A stretch of 64,000 nt of DNA from Azospirillum baldaniorum (GCF_003119195.2 NZ_CP022254.1:1519001-1583000); one strand, 5' to 3'. Positions 53,942 to 64,000 are shown, counted from the stretch's first letter. A program made the numbers and translations. The notes: a model not told the origin generated them from the letters alone.

Positions 53942-56011
53942 TCAGGCGGTGTAGCTGCTGCCGCCCGCTCCGGCCCGGGTCAGCTTGACCCAGCATTTGG
54001 CGCCGGACTGGAAGGACAGGCCGCCGATGTAGCCCACGGCGCGGATGCTGTCCGCGAAAATCTGGATCAGGTCCAGGCGGATCTCCGGGGTCAGCGGGGT
54101 GTGGCTGCGCAGGATCAGGTCGAACCGGTTGGGTTGCACCAGCCCGTCGAGCTGCATCGGGCCGAGACGGCTGAGATCCAGGTCAAGCAGGAAGCGGCTT
54201 CCCTTGTCACCGCCCTTTCGGCCCGTCTTTCCGTCCTCTTCCGAATGTATCGGATGGATGTGCAGCTTGATCGGCAGCAGCCCGTTGGCGTCCATCATCG
54301 GCAGGGTGTAGGGGCGCCAGTCGCCGGGCAGCGGATCGCCCGCCTGCTGCTGAAGGCTGCGGAATTCGCGCTCCAGCTGGGACAGCAGGCTCCCCTGGCC
54401 GGATTTCTCCAGGGCGGAGGCGGCGTCCTCCCCCAGCCAGCCGCGGGCGTCGCCGCCGCGGATCGCCGACAGGAAGAAACTCATCGCCGCGCCCAGCTTG
54501 CGGTTCGGCTGCGGCATTACCGTGCCGATCAGCGCCTGCGCGGCGGAGCGGTCCACCCCGGCGAGCGCGCTCAGGAGTTGGCGCATGGCGGGCCAGTCCC
54601 GTTCGCTCAGCGGTCCCGGTTCCGTGGCGAGCGGAGGCGGCGCGGTCTGGAGCGCCTTGGCCGGGTCGGTCAGGGCGGCGGTGACGGCGCTGCCCTGCGG
54701 CAGGCTCGCCTGGACGTTCAGCGCCAGCATGCCCTGCGGCGTGGCGAGGATCGGTTGGCCCTGCGGCGTGCTGCCGGCCACCGTGCCCTTCAGCACCGGC
54801 CCGTCGGGCGTGTCCGGCGTTGCCGGGGAGGCGCCGGGGGGCGCACCGGGCATCGTGGGCGTGGCGGTCGGGGTTGCGGTGCCGCGGGGCGAGGCGGGGG
54901 CCGACTGCGGGGCCGCCGTGGATTGGGAAGCGGGTTGGGACGGAGCGCCGTCCTTGCGGGGCGGGCTGCCGGCGCCCTGGCCGTCCGGTGACGGAGAGCC
55001 ATCGTCCGGCGGGGCGGCCTGCGGCTGGTCCGGCGGGGGCGTGACGGTCAGGATCTTGAGGGCGACGGTGCCGCCCTGGGTCAGAACCGGTTCCCCGGCA
55101 GGCTTCGCGGGGGGCGGTTTTGTGGGGGAGGCGGGCTCCGGCATATCCCCGCCGGGATGCGCCGCGTCGCCGCCGAGTTCCACCGCGCTGTCGAGCATCG
55201 GCTTGCCGGGGAGCGGCGATGCGCCCGAAGGCGTGGGCGGCGCCTGCGGAGGGGCGGGGGCCGCGTTGGGCTGGCCGGCCTGTGTCGGTGCCGGGGCTTG
55301 GCCGCTGCCGCCGTCCGTGACGGGAAGGGGGGGCGGCGCTGGTGTGACGGTGGGCTGGCCGGGCAGGGTCGGGGCCGCACCGGGCGGAGCCGGCGGCTTC
55401 GGCGCCGCGGCGATGACCAGCGCCGGAACGATGGTGCCGGGCAGCAGCAGGGGGAGCGGCTGGCCCGCCGGTCCCACCATCGGCGTGGTGGACGCCGGGC
55501 TGGGCAGGATCACCACCGGTGTCGCCGAACCCTGAGGGGCCGAACCCTGAGGAGACGTCGCTCCGGTCTGGCCGGGAACGGCCGGCGCCGGCCCGCCGGA
55601 GGTCGGCACACTTGGTGTGGTGGTCGAGGGAGTGCCCTGGGTCAGCACCAGAACCTTCGCCGCGAGGCTCTGTATGGGGGAGGGCGCGGCGGAGTCGGTC
55701 GACGCGGCCTGGGCCTGTTCCAGAAGCACCTGCGCCGGGGTGATCTGGAGCGTCACCGGCTTGTCGGCGGGCAGCGGCGTCGGGGTTTGCACAAGCACCT
55801 CGCCGGCCTGGGTGCGCACGCGGGCGAGGCCCTCCGGCGTGGTGCCGATGACGGTGCCGGTCAGCACCACCGGGCGGGCAATGTCCTGCAACCGCTCCGG
55901 CAGCGCCTTGACCGTGCCCTCGGCGACCACCACCGGGGCGGGCGCGGGGGTGGCCGCCGCCGCTGGGGTGGCGGGCGCACCAGCGGCCGTGGGAGGGAGG
56001 GCGCCCCCCAT
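53942..56011 (-). CDS. FliK-like flagellar hook-length control protein
   Basis: A 689-residue protein, of which roughly residues 100-430 are Pro/Ala/Gln/Thr-rich low complexity. The C-terminal 130 residues form a compact domain with 'GSRFLLDLDLSRLGPMQLDG' and 'FDLILRSHTPLTPEIRLDLI', like the FliK C-terminal (Flg_hook) domain that switches export specificity. Placement directly after flhG supports a flagellar role. The N-terminal part resembles no family. FliK is a probable, not certain, identification. Confidence 0.68.
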   Translation of the reverse strand: MGGALPPTAAGAPATPAAAATPAPAPVVVAEGTVKALPERLQDIARPVVLTGTVIGTTPEGLARVRTQAGEVLVQTPTPLPADKPVTLQITPAQVLLEQAQAASTDSAAPSPIQSLAAKVLVLTQGTPSTTTPSVPTSGGPAPAVPGQTGATSPQGSAPQGSATPVVILPSPASTTPMVGPAGQPLPLLLPGTIVPALVIAAAPKPPAPPGAAPTLPGQPTVTPAPPPLPVTDGGSGQAPAPTQAGQPNAAPAPPQAPPTPSGASPLPGKPMLDSAVELGGDAAHPGGDMPEPASPTKPPPAKPAGEPVLTQGGTVALKILTVTPPPDQPQAAPPDDGSPSPDGQGAGSPPRKDGAPSQPASQSTAAPQSAPASPRGTATPTATPTMPGAPPGASPATPDTPDGPVLKGTVAGSTPQGQPILATPQGMLALNVQASLPQGSAVTAALTDPAKALQTAPPPLATEPGPLSERDWPAMRQLLSALAGVDRSAAQALIGTVMPQPNRKLGAAMSFFLSAIRGGDARGWLGEDAASALEKSGQGSLLSQLEREFRSLQQQAGDPLPGDWRPYTLPMMDANGLLPIKLHIHPIHSEEDGKTGRKGGDKGSRFLLDLDLSRLGPMQLDGLVQPNRFDLILRSHTPLTPEIRLDLIQIFADSIRAVGYIGGLSFQSGAKCWVKLTRAGAGGSSYTA
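55524..55553. repeat. 15-bp tandem duplication in the fliK-like gene
   Basis: Two 15-bp copies sharing GCCGAACCCTGAGG (55524-55537 and 55539-55552), in frame, encode SAPQG twice. Confidence 0.85.
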
Positions 56012-56018
56012 CCCGGCC

Positions 56019-56813
56019 TTACTGGCCGTTCAGAAGCCGCTGGGCGATGGCCAGCACGTCCCGCGCAGCGTCGGAGCTGGGGGAGCGGGTCAGCAGCGGC
56101 GACTGGTTGCGGATGGCGTCGCGCACCTTCAGGTCGCGGCGGATGATGCCGGCCAGCGCGGGCTTGTATTTCAGGAAGTTCTGGCAGGCCTTCAGGATGG
56201 TGCCGTAGGTGCGCTCGCCGTCCTTCACGCTCTGCGCCATGTTCACCACGACGCGCAGGTCGGCGGTGGGGTTGGTGGCGTGGGTCAGCTTGATGAAGGC
56301 GTAGGCGTCGGTCAGCGAGGTCGGCTCGTCCGTCGTCACCACCAGCGTCGTCCCGGCCGGGCCGGACAGGGTGCGCACCGTGCGGTCGACGCCGGCGCCC
56401 ATGTCCATGATGACGCAGTCGTAGCGCCGGGCCAGCTCCATCAGGTCGTTGCGCAGGCCGGACAGGCGCTGGCTCGGCAGCTGGGCGAGCGTCCCCGAGC
56501 CGGAGCGGCCGGCGATGATGTCGAAGCCGCCCTCGGTGTAGCGCTGCGCCGCGCGGCCCAGCGTCACGTCGCCGTTGATCACCGCGCCGAGATCGTTCTT
56601 GGGCTGGAAGCCGAGCTGGATGTCGACGTTGGCGAGGCCGAGGTCGCCGTCGAACAGCAGCGAGTTCTTGCCCATCTTGGTCAGCGCGTGGGCGAGCGTG
56701 ATCGAGAACCACGTCTTGCCGACGCCGCCCTTTCCACTGGCCACGGCGATGACGTTGGCACCGCGCAGCGGGTGAACGTTCTTGAGGGCGGCCGGAAACA
56801 CCGGATCGGTCAT
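56019..56813 (-). CDS. flhG: MinD-like flagellar-number ATPase FlhG
   Basis: A 264-residue ParA/MinD ATPase. Walker A is 'ASGKGGVGKTWFSITLAHAL', with 'LLFDGDLGLANVDIQLG' as the second ATP-binding block and 'DCVIMDMGAGVDRTV'. FlhG/FleN limits flagellar number and place together with FlhF. The N-terminal DQAxxLR activating helix of many FlhG proteins is not seen before the Walker motif. Its ATG overlaps the flhF stop by four bases. Confidence 0.9.
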   Translation of the reverse strand: MTDPVFPAALKNVHPLRGANVIAVASGKGGVGKTWFSITLAHALTKMGKNSLLFDGDLGLANVDIQLGFQPKNDLGAVINGDVTLGRAAQRYTEGGFDIIAGRSGSGTLAQLPSQRLSGLRNDLMELARRYDCVIMDMGAGVDRTVRTLSGPAGTTLVVTTDEPTSLTDAYAFIKLTHATNPTADLRVVVNMAQSVKDGERTYGTILKACQNFLKYKPALAGIIRRDLKVRDAIRNQSPLLTRSPSSDAARDVLAIAQRLLNGQ

Positions 56814-57871
56814 GGGATGGTCCTCGACGAAGAACGAACGGCTTTGGTCTTGGCAGGGGCCGCCGGCTTGGGCCGGTTGCGCGCCGCCTTGTCCTCGGCG
56901 GGCATCATCAGGCGGGCGAAGGCCACCGGGTTCAGCGGTGTCAGCCCTTCGGCCACCTTGGAGGAAACGCTGGCGTTGCAGAAGGCCATGCGCGAACGGT
57001 GCGCCGTGCCGAGCAGGCTGCCCAGCCGCCGCGCCATGTCGAGCCGGGTGATCAGCATCCGCCGCACGCCCAGCGCCTTGAAGGACTGGGCGATGTCGGC
57101 GGCTTCCATGGCGTCCAGCCCGGCGGGGAGCACGAGGATCGGCTCGGCCACCCCGGCGGACAGCAGGGCCTTGAGGTCGGCCATGTCTTCCCGGTTGTAG
57201 GGGTTGCGCCCGGCGGTATCCACCAGGACGACGTCGGCGCCGCGGCTGACCTCGAACGCGCCCGCGAGCGCGTCGGGGTCTTCCACCGTCGCCAGTTTGA
57301 TTTTCATCAGACGCGTGAAAGCGGCCAACTGTTCCATGCCGCCGGCGCGAACCGTGTCGGTGGTGATCACGCCGACCGAGCGTTTGCGGAACACCGCCTG
57401 GGCGGCCAGCTTGGCGACGATCAGCGTCTTGCCGCTGCCCGGCGGGCCGACCAGGATCAGCGGCTTGTTGCCGCCGCGCCGGTCCTGCAGCGGGCTGAAG
57501 GTGAACATGGAGTCGAGGGCGGCGCCCAGCGCCAGCGCGGGGTCGTCGGTGTCCAGCCCGGCGGCGGCGTCGATCAGCTGCTCGGCCAGGGCCGCGGGCA
57601 CGCCGTGGCGGTGCAGCACGTCGGCCACCACCTCGCCCACATCGATCTCCGGCTCCTCCTCGACCACCACCACGGGGCGGGCGGTCCGGGTCGGTTGGGC
57701 CGTGCGCGCCTGCGCCATCAGCAGATCGTCGTCCTCCACCGCCGCGGTCACGCGAACGCCGCCGCCGTCCTCCTCGCGCGTGGCGACGATGATGGCATCG
57801 TCGCCCAGCGTCTGGCGGACCATGCGCATGGCTTCGGACATGGACTTGGCGTGGAACGACTTCAGCCGCAT
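56810..57871 (-). CDS. flhF: SRP-type GTPase FlhF
   Basis: A 353-residue FlhF. The N-terminus 'MRLKSFHAKSMSEAMRMVRQ' followed by 'TLGDDAIIVATREEDGG' is the FlhF signature. The NG domain contains 'LVGPPGSGKTLIVAKLAAQA', 'VGVITTDTVRAGGMEQLAAF' and 'DVVLVDTAGRNPYN'. FlhF places the flagellum at the pole. It sits between flhA and flhG, as is common. Confidence 0.93.
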   Translation of the reverse strand: MRLKSFHAKSMSEAMRMVRQTLGDDAIIVATREEDGGGVRVTAAVEDDDLLMAQARTAQPTRTARPVVVVEEEPEIDVGEVVADVLHRHGVPAALAEQLIDAAAGLDTDDPALALGAALDSMFTFSPLQDRRGGNKPLILVGPPGSGKTLIVAKLAAQAVFRKRSVGVITTDTVRAGGMEQLAAFTRLMKIKLATVEDPDALAGAFEVSRGADVVLVDTAGRNPYNREDMADLKALLSAGVAEPILVLPAGLDAMEAADIAQSFKALGVRRMLITRLDMARRLGSLLGTAHRSRMAFCNASVSSKVAEGLTPLNPVAFARLMMPAEDKAARNRPKPAAPAKTKAVRSSSRTIP

Positions 57872-57914
57872 CGGCTCGCTCCCCGCCCGTCACACTGGTT
57901 CGTCATGGCCTGCA

Positions 57915-60077
57915 TCAGATCTGCCCCAGGGTCTTGATCCGCGCCTTGGGGTGGATCTCGTTCTGCGACATCACCACGGTGGCCGGCCGGAACCGCTCGA
58001 CGATCGAGCGGACGAAGGGACGGATCAGCGGGCTGGTCAACAGGACGGGGGTCTCGCCCATCATGGCGTGTCGCTCGAAGGTTTGGCGGACCGAAGTGAT
58101 GAATTGCTGAAGCCGGCTCGGCGCCATCGTCAGTTGCCGGTCGTCGCCGTCACCCACCAGCGATTCCGCGAACGCCTGCTCCCACTCGGGGGACAGGGTG
58201 ACGAGCGGGATCACTCCCATCTCGTTGATGTTCGCGTCGCAGATCTGCCGCGCCAAGCGCGTGCGCACATGCTCGGTGATCTGCGTGATGCTGCGGGTTT
58301 GGCTTGCCGCCTCGGACACGCCCTCCAGAATGGTGGCAAGATCGCGTACCGAAACCCGTTCTGCAAGCAGGTTCTGCAACACCCGTTGCAATCCGCCCAC
58401 AGTGATCTGCGCCGGCACCACGTCGGCGATCAGCTTCTGGTGCTCCTTGTCCAGCTCGTCCAGCAGCTTCTGGGTCTCGGTGAAGGACAGCAGCTCGGGC
58501 ATGTTGTCCTTGATGAGTTCGGTCAGATGCGTGGTGATGACCGTGGACGGGTCGACCACCGTGTAGCCCTTGAACAGCGCCTCCTCGCGGTAGCCCGGCT
58601 CGATCCAGATGGCCGGCAGGCCGAAGGTCGGCTCCACCGTCTGCTCGCCGGGCAGGCTCATCGCCTCGCCGCGCGGGTCCATGACCAGCAGCATGTTCGG
58701 ACGGATGTCGCCGCGCCCCGCCTCGATCTCCTTGACGCGGATGATGTAGGCGTTGGGCGGAAGCTGCAGGTTGTCCTGGATGCGCACGGCCGGCATGACG
58801 AATCCGACCTCGCCGGCGATCTGGCGGCGCAGACCTTTGATCTGGTCGGTCAGCCGGTGGCTGCCCGCCTGCGGCTGGTTGATCAGCGACAGCAGGCCGT
58901 AACCCAGCTCCAGCCGGATCAGGTCGATGGCCAGCGCCGTGGCGATCGGCTCGTCGGCCACCGGGGCGGCCCCGCCGCCCGGCCCGCCCATGCCCGCGGC
59001 CTCGGCGGCGGCGGCCTCCGCCTCCTCCGCCTCCTTCTTCGCGCGCATCTTCGGCAGATACCAGGCGGCGGCCCCGACGGCGGCGACCACCGGCAGGAAG
59101 GGCAGCATCGGCATGCCCGGCATCAGGGCGAGCAGGCCGATGGCGCCCGCCGACAGGCCGAGCGCGCTGACATGGTTGGTGAGCTGCCCGACCACCGCCT
59201 TGTCGGTGGAACCGCCGGTGCCGGCCTTCGACACCAGGAAGCCGGCGGAGATGGAGATGACCAGCGCCGGGATCTGCGAGACGAGGCCGTCGCCGATGGT
59301 CAGCTTGGTGAAGGTGTCCAGCGCCTGCATGATCGGCATGTCGTAGCGCAGGACCGCCAGCGACACGCCGCCGATGATGTTGATGAACATGATCATCAGG
59401 CCGGCGACGGCGTCGCCCTTCACGAACTTCGACGCACCGTCCATGGAGCCGAAGAAGGCGCTTTCGTCCTCCAGCTCCTTGCGCTTGGCGCGGGCGGTGG
59501 TCTCGTCGATCATGCCGGCGGACAGGTCGGCGTCGATGGCCATCTGCTTGCCGGGCATGGCGTCCAGGGTGAAGCGCGCCGCCACTTCGGCGATGCGGCC
59601 CGAACCCGCGGTGATGACCTTGAAGTTCACGATCGTCAGGATCGCGTAGACGATCACGCCGATGATGAAGTCGCCGCCCATGACGAAGCCGGCGAAGGCC
59701 TCGATCACATGGCCCGCCGCCGCCGTGCCCTCGTGACCCTGCGTCAGGATCAGGCGGGTGGAGGCCATGTTCAGCGACAGGCGCAGCAGCGTCGTGATGA
59801 GCAGGATCGTCGGGTAGGCCGACAGCTCCAGCGGCTTCTCGATGAACAGCACCACCATCAGGATCAGGACCGAGATGGTGACGTTCAGCCCGAGCATCAT
59901 GTCGAGCAGCATCGGCGGCAGCGGCAGGATCAGCCCGACGACGATCAGCATGATGCCGGCCGCCATCACGATGTCGCCGCGCTTCAGCGCCCCCTTGGCG
60001 ACGGCCACCATGTCGGTCAGCGCCGACATGTTGCCGCCGCCCGCGCGTGCCCCCGGATTGTGTTCGGTCAGTGCCAT
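57915..60077 (-). CDS. flhA: Flagellar export gate protein FlhA
   Basis: A 720-residue FlhA. Helices 1-8 occupy about residues 40-330, with 'ELSAYPTILLITTLLRLSLN' and the FHIPEP-region 'GDFIIGVIVYAILTIVNFKV' / 'ARFTLDAMPGKQMAIDADL'. The cytoplasmic ring domain follows. It is the proton-driven core of the flagellar type III export gate. The ATG at 60077 with GGAGGAG upstream is chosen over 60104. Confidence 0.95.
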   Translation of the reverse strand: MALTEHNPGARAGGGNMSALTDMVAVAKGALKRGDIVMAAGIMLIVVGLILPLPPMLLDMMLGLNVTISVLILMVVLFIEKPLELSAYPTILLITTLLRLSLNMASTRLILTQGHEGTAAAGHVIEAFAGFVMGGDFIIGVIVYAILTIVNFKVITAGSGRIAEVAARFTLDAMPGKQMAIDADLSAGMIDETTARAKRKELEDESAFFGSMDGASKFVKGDAVAGLMIMFINIIGGVSLAVLRYDMPIMQALDTFTKLTIGDGLVSQIPALVISISAGFLVSKAGTGGSTDKAVVGQLTNHVSALGLSAGAIGLLALMPGMPMLPFLPVVAAVGAAAWYLPKMRAKKEAEEAEAAAAEAAGMGGPGGGAAPVADEPIATALAIDLIRLELGYGLLSLINQPQAGSHRLTDQIKGLRRQIAGEVGFVMPAVRIQDNLQLPPNAYIIRVKEIEAGRGDIRPNMLLVMDPRGEAMSLPGEQTVEPTFGLPAIWIEPGYREEALFKGYTVVDPSTVITTHLTELIKDNMPELLSFTETQKLLDELDKEHQKLIADVVPAQITVGGLQRVLQNLLAERVSVRDLATILEGVSEAASQTRSITQITEHVRTRLARQICDANINEMGVIPLVTLSPEWEQAFAESLVGDGDDRQLTMAPSRLQQFITSVRQTFERHAMMGETPVLLTSPLIRPFVRSIVERFRPATVVMSQNEIHPKARIKTLGQI

Positions 60078-60112
60078 GCCGCCGCTCCTCCGCCTTTCCC
60101 CCAATCAGCGGA

Positions 60113-61651
<1,539 letters not shown>

Positions 61652-61652
61652 C

Positions 61653-62519
61653 TTACGCTCCCCTCGGAGAACCCCGGTCGGAGTCCCGGTCGAAGTACTG
61701 AATCCGCTTTCCAGGCGGAAGAACGGCGTTCAGGAGCATCTCCAGACGCCGCGGATTTTCCTGACGCGCGATGGATACCGCGCCGATGGTGTAGAGAGTC
61801 TTGACGAGCGCGTCCTCTTCCGCCGTCCGCTCCACCTTGGCGGCCAGCGGGGCCAGCGCGACGTTGCCCAGCACCGCCCCGTAGAAGGTGGTCAGCAGGG
61901 CCAGCGCCATCGCCGGGCCGATGCTCGACGGGTCGTTGAGGCTGCCCAGCATCTGGACGAGGCCGACCAGCGTGCCGATCAGTCCCATGGCCGGCGCCAC
62001 CTCCGACGCGCGGCGCAGCACGCCGGCGCTCTTGACCTTGCCGGCGCCCGACGCCTCGACCTCGCCGATCAGCATCCGCTCGATGTCGTCGGGCGGCAGG
62101 CCCTCGGCCACCAGCGTGACCGAGCGGTGCAGGAACGACTCGTGCTTCAGCTCCGGCAGGACATTGCGCAGCGTCTCCGGCGCCCGCCGCGCCGCCTCGG
62201 CCAGCAGCAGCACCTGCCGGGCCACGCCGCGCGGGTCGCTGGTCCGGTGGATCAGCACCGCCCCGGCGTCGCGCCACGCGATCGCCACGTCGGACAGCGA
62301 GAAGGAGGCGGTGGTGACCGCCAGCGTGCCGCCCAGCACGATGATGAGCGATGGCGGGTCGACGAAGGCGCGCAGACTGCCGCCCGACGCCATGGCGACG
62401 AAGATGACCACGGCGGCGGCGGCCAGACCGACCAGCGTCGCCATGTCCACCCCGCCGCGCGGGCGGGCGGAACGCCCACCCCGGCGGGACGCTTCAGCGC
62501 TGTCTCGTGTGAGGCTCAT
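61653..62519 (-). CDS. motA: Flagellar motor stator protein MotA (MotA/TolQ/ExbB family)
   Basis: A 288-residue MotA/PomA-type protein. Helices lie at about residues 27-45, 53-72, 170-195 and 200-225, with 'AFVDPPSLIIVLGGTLAVTT' and 'VAPAMGLIGTLVGLVQMLGS' the conserved ion-channel segments. It forms the stator with MotB, encoded about 28 kb away. Its location between fliN and flbD is unusual. It overlaps fliN by four bases (ATGA). Confidence 0.88.
   Translation of the reverse strand: MSLTRDSAEASRRGGRSARPRGGVDMATLVGLAAAAVVIFVAMASGGSLRAFVDPPSLIIVLGGTLAVTTASFSLSDVAIAWRDAGAVLIHRTSDPRGVARQVLLLAEAARRAPETLRNVLPELKHESFLHRSVTLVAEGLPPDDIERMLIGEVEASGAGKVKSAGVLRRASEVAPAMGLIGTLVGLVQMLGSLNDPSSIGPAMALALLTTFYGAVLGNVALAPLAAKVERTAEEDALVKTLYTIGAVSIARQENPRRLEMLLNAVLPPGKRIQYFDRDSDRGSPRGA
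61673..61696. repeat. 12-bp tandem duplication near the motA 3' end
   Basis: CCCGGTCGGAGT and CCCGGTCGAAGT lie head to tail (11 of 12 identical), in frame, encoding DRDSDRGS. Confidence 0.8.
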
Positions 62520-62845
62520 CCGCGGTCCGACTTGATGATTTCGGTCATGGTGATGCCCAGCCGGTCTTCCACGACCACGACCTCGCCGCGGGCGACCAGG
62601 CGGTTGTTCACGTAGATGTCGATGGCCTCGCCGACCTTGCGGTCCAGCTCCACCACCGCGCCGCGCCCGAGCTTGAGCAACTGGCTGACCTGCATGGTCG
62701 ATTTGCCGAGCACGGCGGAGATCTGGACGGGGATGTCGTAGACCGCTTCCAGATCCTTGGCTGGACCCAGGCCGGTCTCATACTCCGCAATGTCGCTGCG
62801 GCCGCCGCCGTCCAACTCGTCGAGGGAGAAGCTGTCCTTGGCCAT
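62516..62845 (-). CDS. fliN: Flagellar motor switch protein FliN
   Basis: A 109-residue protein with a short acidic N-terminus and one SpoA/FliN domain: 'YDIPVQISAVLGKSTMQVSQ', 'LLKLGRGAVVELDRKVGEAI' and 'VNNRLVARGEVVVVEDRLGI'. It forms the bottom of the C ring and binds FliH. GGAG precedes the ATG. Confidence 0.95.
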   Translation of the reverse strand: MAKDSFSLDELDGGGRSDIAEYETGLGPAKDLEAVYDIPVQISAVLGKSTMQVSQLLKLGRGAVVELDRKVGEAIDIYVNNRLVARGEVVVVEDRLGITMTEIIKSDRG

Positions 62846-62907
62846 CGAAGTCTCCAGAAGCCCTTAGAACCTTGAAAATCCTGTCCGCCGTCCAACCCGC
62901 GGGGGTG

Positions 62908-63678
62908 TCACCCCGGCGGCGCCTCCAGCAGGCCGGCCATCCGCCGTTCGATCTGGGCGAGCAGGCCGGCGGTGTCCCGCTCCACCCCGCCTTCGGCCCA
63001 CTCGATCCGGCAGCTTCCCGGCGCGAGGCCGGAATCGCCCACCACCATCAGCTTGGCGCCGAAGCCGCGGGCCGCGATCACCTGATCCAGATGCTCGCGC
63101 ACCGCGTCCACCATGTCGTCGGCGACGCGCACCACCAGGCGCGGCTCGTCGATCAGGTCGGTCAGGCAGGCGCGCACCAGCCCTTCCACCTCCATCAGCC
63201 CGCCGCGCCGCGCCAGCTCCGGCATCAGCTTGCGGACGATGGCCAGGGCGATGTGCACGGGCTGGTCGGCCCGCTGGGCGCTGGTGGCGTAATGCTCGTT
63301 CAGCAGATGCTGCACGCCGTTGCCGACGGTTTCCAGCGCGTTGGCGATCCGCGCCTGCACCGTCGCCTCGATCTCGACGCGGGCCTGCTCGTAGCCGTCC
63401 TTGCGGCCGGCGTTGTTGCCGTCGACGAAGCCCTTGCCATAGCCCGTCGACTTGCCGGCGGTCTCGCCCTCCGTGAAGCCGGCGGCGCGGGCGGCGGCCA
63501 GATCGGCCTCGCCGAACACCGGCGGCGGCGGTTCGGGCGGCAGCTCCGGCTCCGGTTCGGGCTCCGGTTCCGGCAGGGGAATGTTGTCGAAATAGTCGTC
63601 GTCGGCCTGGAGCTGGCGGCGCGGCGGCGCGTCCACGTCGAAGGACTCGTCGAACAGGAATTTGCGGACCGAGCTCAT
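62908..63678 (-). CDS. fliH: Flagellar assembly protein FliH
   Basis: A 256-residue FliH-type export ATPase regulator. An acidic Pro-Glu repeat (about residues 35-53) precedes a Gly-spaced helical region 'AGFTEGETAGKSTGYGKGF' and a V-ATPase-E-like C-terminal domain. FliH tethers FliI to FliN. It starts only 4 bp after the fliF stop, so the fliG gene is not between them. Confidence 0.85.
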   Translation of the reverse strand: MSSVRKFLFDESFDVDAPPRRQLQADDDYFDNIPLPEPEPEPEPELPPEPPPPVFGEADLAAARAAGFTEGETAGKSTGYGKGFVDGNNAGRKDGYEQARVEIEATVQARIANALETVGNGVQHLLNEHYATSAQRADQPVHIALAIVRKLMPELARRGGLMEVEGLVRACLTDLIDEPRLVVRVADDMVDAVREHLDQVIAARGFGAKLMVVGDSGLAPGSCRIEWAEGGVERDTAGLLAQIERRMAGLLEAPPG

Positions 63679-63682
63679 CGCG

Positions 63683-64000
63683 TCAGCTCTCCTGATACAG
63701 CCAGTTGCGCAGGATCGACACCGCTTCCTCCGGATGCTTCTCCACGATCTCGCCCACCTTGCGCAGCGAGGAGGCGCGGACGCGGCCTTCGACGCGGTTG
63801 ATGTCGATCATCTGCTCCAGCTCCTCATCGGCCTGGGCGGCTTCCAGGGCGAGATCCTGGGCCAGCGCGCCGGTCGGCGCGGCCAGGGCGGCGGGCATGC
63901 CGCTCTGGTCGGCCAGCAGGCGGTCCATGTCGTCCTCCTCCTGCTGGTCGGCCTTCTCGAAGGCGCGGGTGATCAGCGGGCGGATGACCAGCAGGATGAT
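63683..64000 (-). CDS. fliF: MS-ring protein FliF, C-terminal fragment (truncated by window edge)
   Basis: The last 105 codons of fliF; the 5' part is outside the window. The fragment begins in the second transmembrane helix ('ILLVIRPLITRAFE') and ends with the FliG-binding tail 'RVRASSLRKVGEIVEKHPEE' and 'ILRNWLYQES', as in alphaproteobacterial FliF. FliF forms the MS ring of the basal body. Confidence 0.85.
   Translation of the reverse strand: MILLVIRPLITRAFEKADQQEEDDMDRLLADQSGMPAALAAPTGALAQDLALEAAQADEELEQMIDINRVEGRVRASSLRKVGEIVEKHPEEAVSILRNWLYQES

Overview
The window is GC-rich DNA from an alphaproteobacterium, most likely a Rhodospirillales member of the Azospirillum type. The basis is the combination of a complete ChpT and CtrA, a flagellar block with flhA-flhF-flhG and an FlbD-type sigma-54 activator, a hybrid CheA in a cheAWYBR operon, the ftsE-ftsX-ydcF-plsC order beside a zinc-ribbon gene, and a B12-dependent ribonucleotide reductase. 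The genus is an inference from gene content; no rRNA gene is present to confirm it. Coding density is high. I saw no tRNA, rRNA, CRISPR array, transposase or phage gene.

Layout. (1) 1-6.9 kb, accessory metabolism and transport: a YdcZ-type permease, a flavodoxin-fold quinone reductase divergent from a LysR regulator, then benE / MocR-type regulator / class I glutamine amidotransferase, whose two intergenic regions carry matching spaced repeats, and a DedA protein. (2) 6.8-14.2 kb, housekeeping: nrdJ, a secreted alpha/beta hydrolase, plsC, a YdcF protein, ftsX, ftsE and a divergent zinc-ribbon protein. (3) 14.2-18.6 kb: an emrAB-like efflux operon under a divergent TetR regulator with two clear operators, and an unknown protein. 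(4) 18.6-24.9 kb: a YkgJ-like cysteine-cluster protein, a PAS-GGDEF-EAL protein with a degenerate GGDEF, recO and parC. (5) 25-32.3 kb: a TRAP transporter split into convergent dctP and dctQM, bpt, and an alpha-E / circularly permuted ATP-grasp pair.

(6) 32.3-36.2 kb: motB, a flavin reductase and an RTX-repeat protein of the serralysin fold whose three zinc-binding histidines are all replaced. (7) 36.3-40.6 kb: an apparent operon of a DUF3553 protein, a cytochrome c, a penicillin-acylase-family Ntn hydrolase and threonine ammonia-lyase. (8) 40.9-53.5 kb, signalling: chpT, cheA-cheW-cheY-cheB-cheR, a GcvA-like LysR divergent from a DUF1127 protein, ctrA, fliI-fliJ and a diguanylate cyclase. 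(9) 53.5-64 kb: a flagellar block read leftwards, fliF (partial)-fliH-fliN-motA-flbD-flhA-flhF-flhG-fliK-like plus a small unknown gene.

How it fits together. ChpT passes phosphate to CtrA. A TTAA-N7-TTAA element lies upstream of motB and a one-mismatch version lies upstream of cheA, so the sequence suggests that CtrA links its phosphorelay to motility and chemotaxis. CheA/CheW/CheY control the motor whose parts (FliF, FliN, MotA, MotB) and export apparatus (FlhA, FliH, FliI, FliJ) are also here, with FlhF/FlhG expected to set flagellar placement and FlbD to drive late flagellar genes. Two c-di-GMP proteins could add a second motility input. The most unusual items are the MocR repeat pairs with identical 44-bp spacing, the zinc-site-null serralysin homologue, the CtrA lacking an Ala-Ala C-terminus, and the many 12-17 bp tandem duplications.
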